A stretch of 64,000 nucleotides of DNA from a virus. Both the position numbers and the translations under genes were made by a program. This document shows, one piece after another, positions 62,244 to 64,000 of this stretch (positions within the stretch are counted from its first letter, which is position 1; each line of letters begins with the position of its first letter). The stretch lies in the IMG/VR virus record IMGVR_UViG_3300032265_001317, positions 28,159-92,158 of that record; one strand, 5' to 3'. The notes beneath the pieces are model-generated. The model saw nothing but the letters and a program-made list of their open reading frames with translations, searched no databases and had not been told where the DNA came from.

Positions 62244-62261
62244 TACCGTTTATGGCCGGCA
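62244..62261 (-). promoter_or_regulatory. Leader hairpin next to gene 43 ribosome site
   Basis: Minus-strand RNA TGCCG-GCCATAAA-CGGTA: 5-bp stem (one G-U) with an 8-base loop, directly followed by GGAG and the ATG at 62233. Size and placement match the gp43 translational operator of T4/RB69. Confidence 0.6.
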
Positions 62262-62271
62262 ACCTTCACTG

Positions 62272-62289
62272 TGCGATTTATGGCTCGCA
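62272..62289 (-). promoter_or_regulatory. Second gene 43 leader hairpin with identical loop
   Basis: Minus-strand RNA TGCGA-GCCATAAA-TCGCA: perfect 5-bp stem and the same 8-base loop as the hairpin at 62244-62261, but a different stem sequence. A possible promoter (TTGATA, 16 bp, TACTAT; 62302-62329) lies just upstream. Confidence 0.6.
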
Positions 62290-62308
62290 GAACCGTTCTC
62301 AATAGTAT

Positions 62309-62599
62309 TTAACTCAACATACGTATCAATCCAACAGAATCGATACTTACTAACAATATATAGTTAGCCAACATGCCAAAAGATTTCCTAGTCCAACTAG
62401 CCCAAGCATACATGGCACAACCAGCAATCCAAATAGGATAAAGAGCCAAAAGCGGTGGATTGGGGACTGTACTTGCCATAGTAATACTACATCCAATGCT
62501 AATAGCCCATGCAAGAAGCTCAATAACAAAACGAACTCGGTTAGACTTAAAGTCATCTCGTATCCAATCGACTGTGGGTTTAAATAAATCTATAATCAT
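62309..62599 (-). CDS. Small membrane protein
   Basis: 96 residues with three hydrophobic segments (about 23-43 FVIELLAWAISIGCSITMAS, 50-68 LLALYPIWIAGCAMYAWAS, 75-92), so probably an inner-membrane protein with two or three spans. Similar small membrane proteins precede gene 43 in other aquatic T4-like phages; role unknown. Confidence 0.65.
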   Translation of the reverse strand: MIIDLFKPTVDWIRDDFKSNRVRFVIELLAWAISIGCSITMASTVPNPPLLALYPIWIAGCAMYAWASWTRKSFGMLANYILLVSIDSVGLIRMLS

Positions 62600-62868
62600 T
62601 AGTCTTCACGGCGGTGAGAATGTCCACTAATATCGACAATAGTTTCGAGATCGTCAAACTCTCTCCAAACGCTATCCCATTGATCTTTTTGTGCAATTTT
62701 AATTGCTTTTTTGATCACACTAGGTTTTACTTCCAATTCTTCGGCTACTGCTTTAATAGTTTCGTTAAGGCCCTCGGTAAGGTCTTGAATTTCCTGCATA
62801 ACGGTCATGCCCTCTGCTACGATTTGTTTGATTTTGGCCTGTTCCGGCGCACCAAATGCTTTGCCCAT
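62599..62868 (-). CDS. DsbA-like small DNA-binding protein
   Basis: 89 residues, the same length as T4 DsbA. Mainly helical; the core AEELEVKPSVIKKAIKIAQK and the Asp/Glu-rich DDLETIVD resemble T4 DsbA-type double-stranded-DNA-binding proteins. The match is by eye. Driven by a consensus promoter at 62890-62918 with AGGAG before the ATG. Confidence 0.5.
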   Translation of the reverse strand: MGKAFGAPEQAKIKQIVAEGMTVMQEIQDLTEGLNETIKAVAEELEVKPSVIKKAIKIAQKDQWDSVWREFDDLETIVDISGHSHRRED

Positions 62869-62889
62869 AGATATCTCCTGTGAATGTTT

Positions 62890-62918
62890 ATTATACAGCC
62901 CCGGGGTGTTATTGTCAA
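62890..62918 (-). promoter_or_regulatory. Consensus host-type promoter (DsbA-like gene)
   Basis: Minus strand TTGACA (62913-62918), 17-bp spacer containing CCCCGGGG, TATAAT (62890-62895). Both hexamers perfect. Likely the start of the unit that reads through the membrane protein into gene 43. Confidence 0.75.
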
Positions 62919-63446
62919 CTACTTTATGCCAATTTTCATTATTCTGGTATAATCAGTTTCAGGGTCTTTTAGATGTCGTTGTCCTGAATACAATGTTTTG
63001 GAAAGTTTGTATTCATCTAATGTGCTGTCTCTAGTCTGTAAAGCCACAAGTGTACCGGCAGGGATATTATCAAACCATCCGGAGTTTTCCATATCATTAC
63101 AACTAGTGTTAATTACAAGACTCGGTGATGTCGCCTGTCTATAGTCTAATGTGTTGGCATCTTTTACCATTGGTTCGATACGTTTAGCGATTCCTAATCG
63201 CTTGGCCAATGCCTGTCCTGTGGCTAATGCTTTACGGTCTATATCAACATTGATTATTTTTTTAAACTCAATGTATTTGTTGATAAGCAATATACTGATA
63301 TTACCGTACCAACTGCCTAATATATAAATGGTATTGAATTTGTTATGTATTTTTTCTATTTCTTTAATCAGCCATAACTTACTGATTATTAAATCTTCAG
63401 TGAAACTACCTCGTAGAGTTTTAGGACTAAATTCATCAACTCTCAT
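62919..63446 (-). CDS. Methyltransferase-like Rossmann protein
   Basis: 175 residues. YILGSWYGNISILLINKY (about 45-62) is a plausible SAM-binding motif I (GxxxGN), INVDIDRKALATGQALAKRL motif II, and LVINTSCNDMENSGWF the catalytic-side loop. No DNA-methylase DPPY motif, so the substrate is unknown. Also known as a hypothetical in related phages. Confidence 0.55.
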   Translation of the reverse strand: MRVDEFSPKTLRGSFTEDLIISKLWLIKEIEKIHNKFNTIYILGSWYGNISILLINKYIEFKKIINVDIDRKALATGQALAKRLGIAKRIEPMVKDANTLDYRQATSPSLVINTSCNDMENSGWFDNIPAGTLVALQTRDSTLDEYKLSKTLYSGQRHLKDPETDYTRIMKIGIK

Positions 63447-63457
63447 TGACTCTCTAC

Positions 63458-64000
63458 TTATTTTTTAAGTCTTGCGTCTCTACGTGCCGCTACAGCCATC
63501 TGTGCTTTTTTCTGCGGTGTTTTATTTTTGAATTGGTGATACTTGTTTGGGTTGGCTTTTTGGAAATCTTGTACCCAAACTTCTGGCTCGGCATTTGGAT
63601 CTAGCTTTTCTGCCAGTGTTGACGCTAATGATTCCATATATGAATCTGCACCTTCCGCTACACCCTGATCAGTGACTGGTTTAGGTGCCAGTGCCTTTTG
63701 TCCTATACCAGCCGGTAACGGATTATCGCAAACAGGACATTCTCCATCACTACCAAAAGACAATTTAGGACTTGCTGTATGGCAATACGGGCATTTAATT
63801 TTGGTACGGTCGTCAGATACATTTCCTTGTGCCTTATTATATTCTGCAGGGATACCACCTGGTTGTCCTAAAAAGTTGCCTTCCGCCACACCTTGCTCTT
63901 TCTTTTTAGCATCTGCGGCCGCTTGCCTTTCTTGTTTTTTACGCAATAGGGATGCATGATATGCCGCAGAACGATGTGGATATGTGGGTGGTTCGTAGCC
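63458..64000 (-). CDS. Zinc-ribbon protein with GVAEG motifs (5' end cut)
   Basis: The frame is open to the window edge, so the true start lies outside; at least 180 residues are present (an internal TTG at 63946 is not needed as start). A CPYC...CPVC zinc ribbon is flanked by two copies of QGVAEG. The C-terminal ~60 residues (EPEVWVQDFQKANPNKYHQF) are basic. VAE-G resembles the T4 prohead-protease cleavage rule ((L/I/V)xE followed by G/A/S), so an internal head protein is one idea. Unrecognised otherwise. Confidence 0.6.
   Translation of the reverse strand, partial: GYEPPTYPHRSAAYHASLLRKKQERQAAADAKKKEQGVAEGNFLGQPGGIPAEYNKAQGNVSDDRTKIKCPYCHTASPKLSFGSDGECPVCDNPLPAGIGQKALAPKPVTDQGVAEGADSYMESLASTLAEKLDPNAEPEVWVQDFQKANPNKYHQFKNKTPQKKAQMAVAARRDARLKK

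Overview
The window is 64 kb of a strictly lytic T4-type (Straboviridae/Kyanoviridae-like) myovirus. Coding density is near total, AT content is high, and there are no tRNAs, integrase, insertion sequences or CRISPR. Recognisable T4 core genes are 20 (portal), 26, 46/47, 55, 48 (or 54), 53, 5, 25, 6, 43 and 45. The giant tail genes, collagen-like fibre, fibre genes sharing one N-terminal module, and small conserved genes of cyanophage/pelagiphage type point to an aquatic phage. The host cannot be named from this sequence.

Layout. 1-3675 (minus): portal gene (cut by the window edge) and a tail tape measure. 3752-4854 (plus): gp26-like gene with an apparent -1 frameshift extension. 4851-5975 (minus): Gly/Ala-rich protein of unknown role. 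5976-6452: the only long non-coding stretch, rich in hairpins. 6453-11124 (minus): GIY-YIG-like protein, small basic protein, a coiled-coil-like protein, recombination nuclease gp46/gp47 and late sigma factor gp55. 11240-43659 (plus): one long late block of baseplate, tail-spike and fibre genes, including a 4374-residue protein and a collagen-like fibre. 43656-64000 (minus): nucleotide metabolism, a MoxR/VWA pair, RNase H, QueE, MazG, HIT, cupin, GalE, glycosyltransferase, a QueD-like protein, a DpdA-type transglycosylase, sliding clamp, DNA polymerase, a small DNA-binding protein, a methyltransferase-like protein and a zinc-ribbon protein cut by the window edge.

Regulation. Minus-strand early/middle genes are preceded by host-type promoters (TTGACA, 16-17 bp, TATAAT/TATACT/TAAACT). 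Several late genes carry a T4-type late element (NATAAATA), which would be read by the phage's own gp55. The gp43 leader has two tandem hairpins with the same 8-base loop and different stems, like the gp43 autoregulatory operator of T4/RB69.

How the genes fit together. The plus block builds the baseplate, puncturing device and adhesion apparatus. Gp46/47, gp43, gp45 and RNase H serve recombination-dependent replication. QueE, the QueD-like protein and DpdA together suggest that guanines in the phage DNA are replaced by a 7-deazaguanine; FolE and QueC are not in this window. The observations most worth following are the gp26 frameshift, the paired gp43 leader hairpins, the deazapurine cluster with a divergent QueD, and the structured non-coding region.
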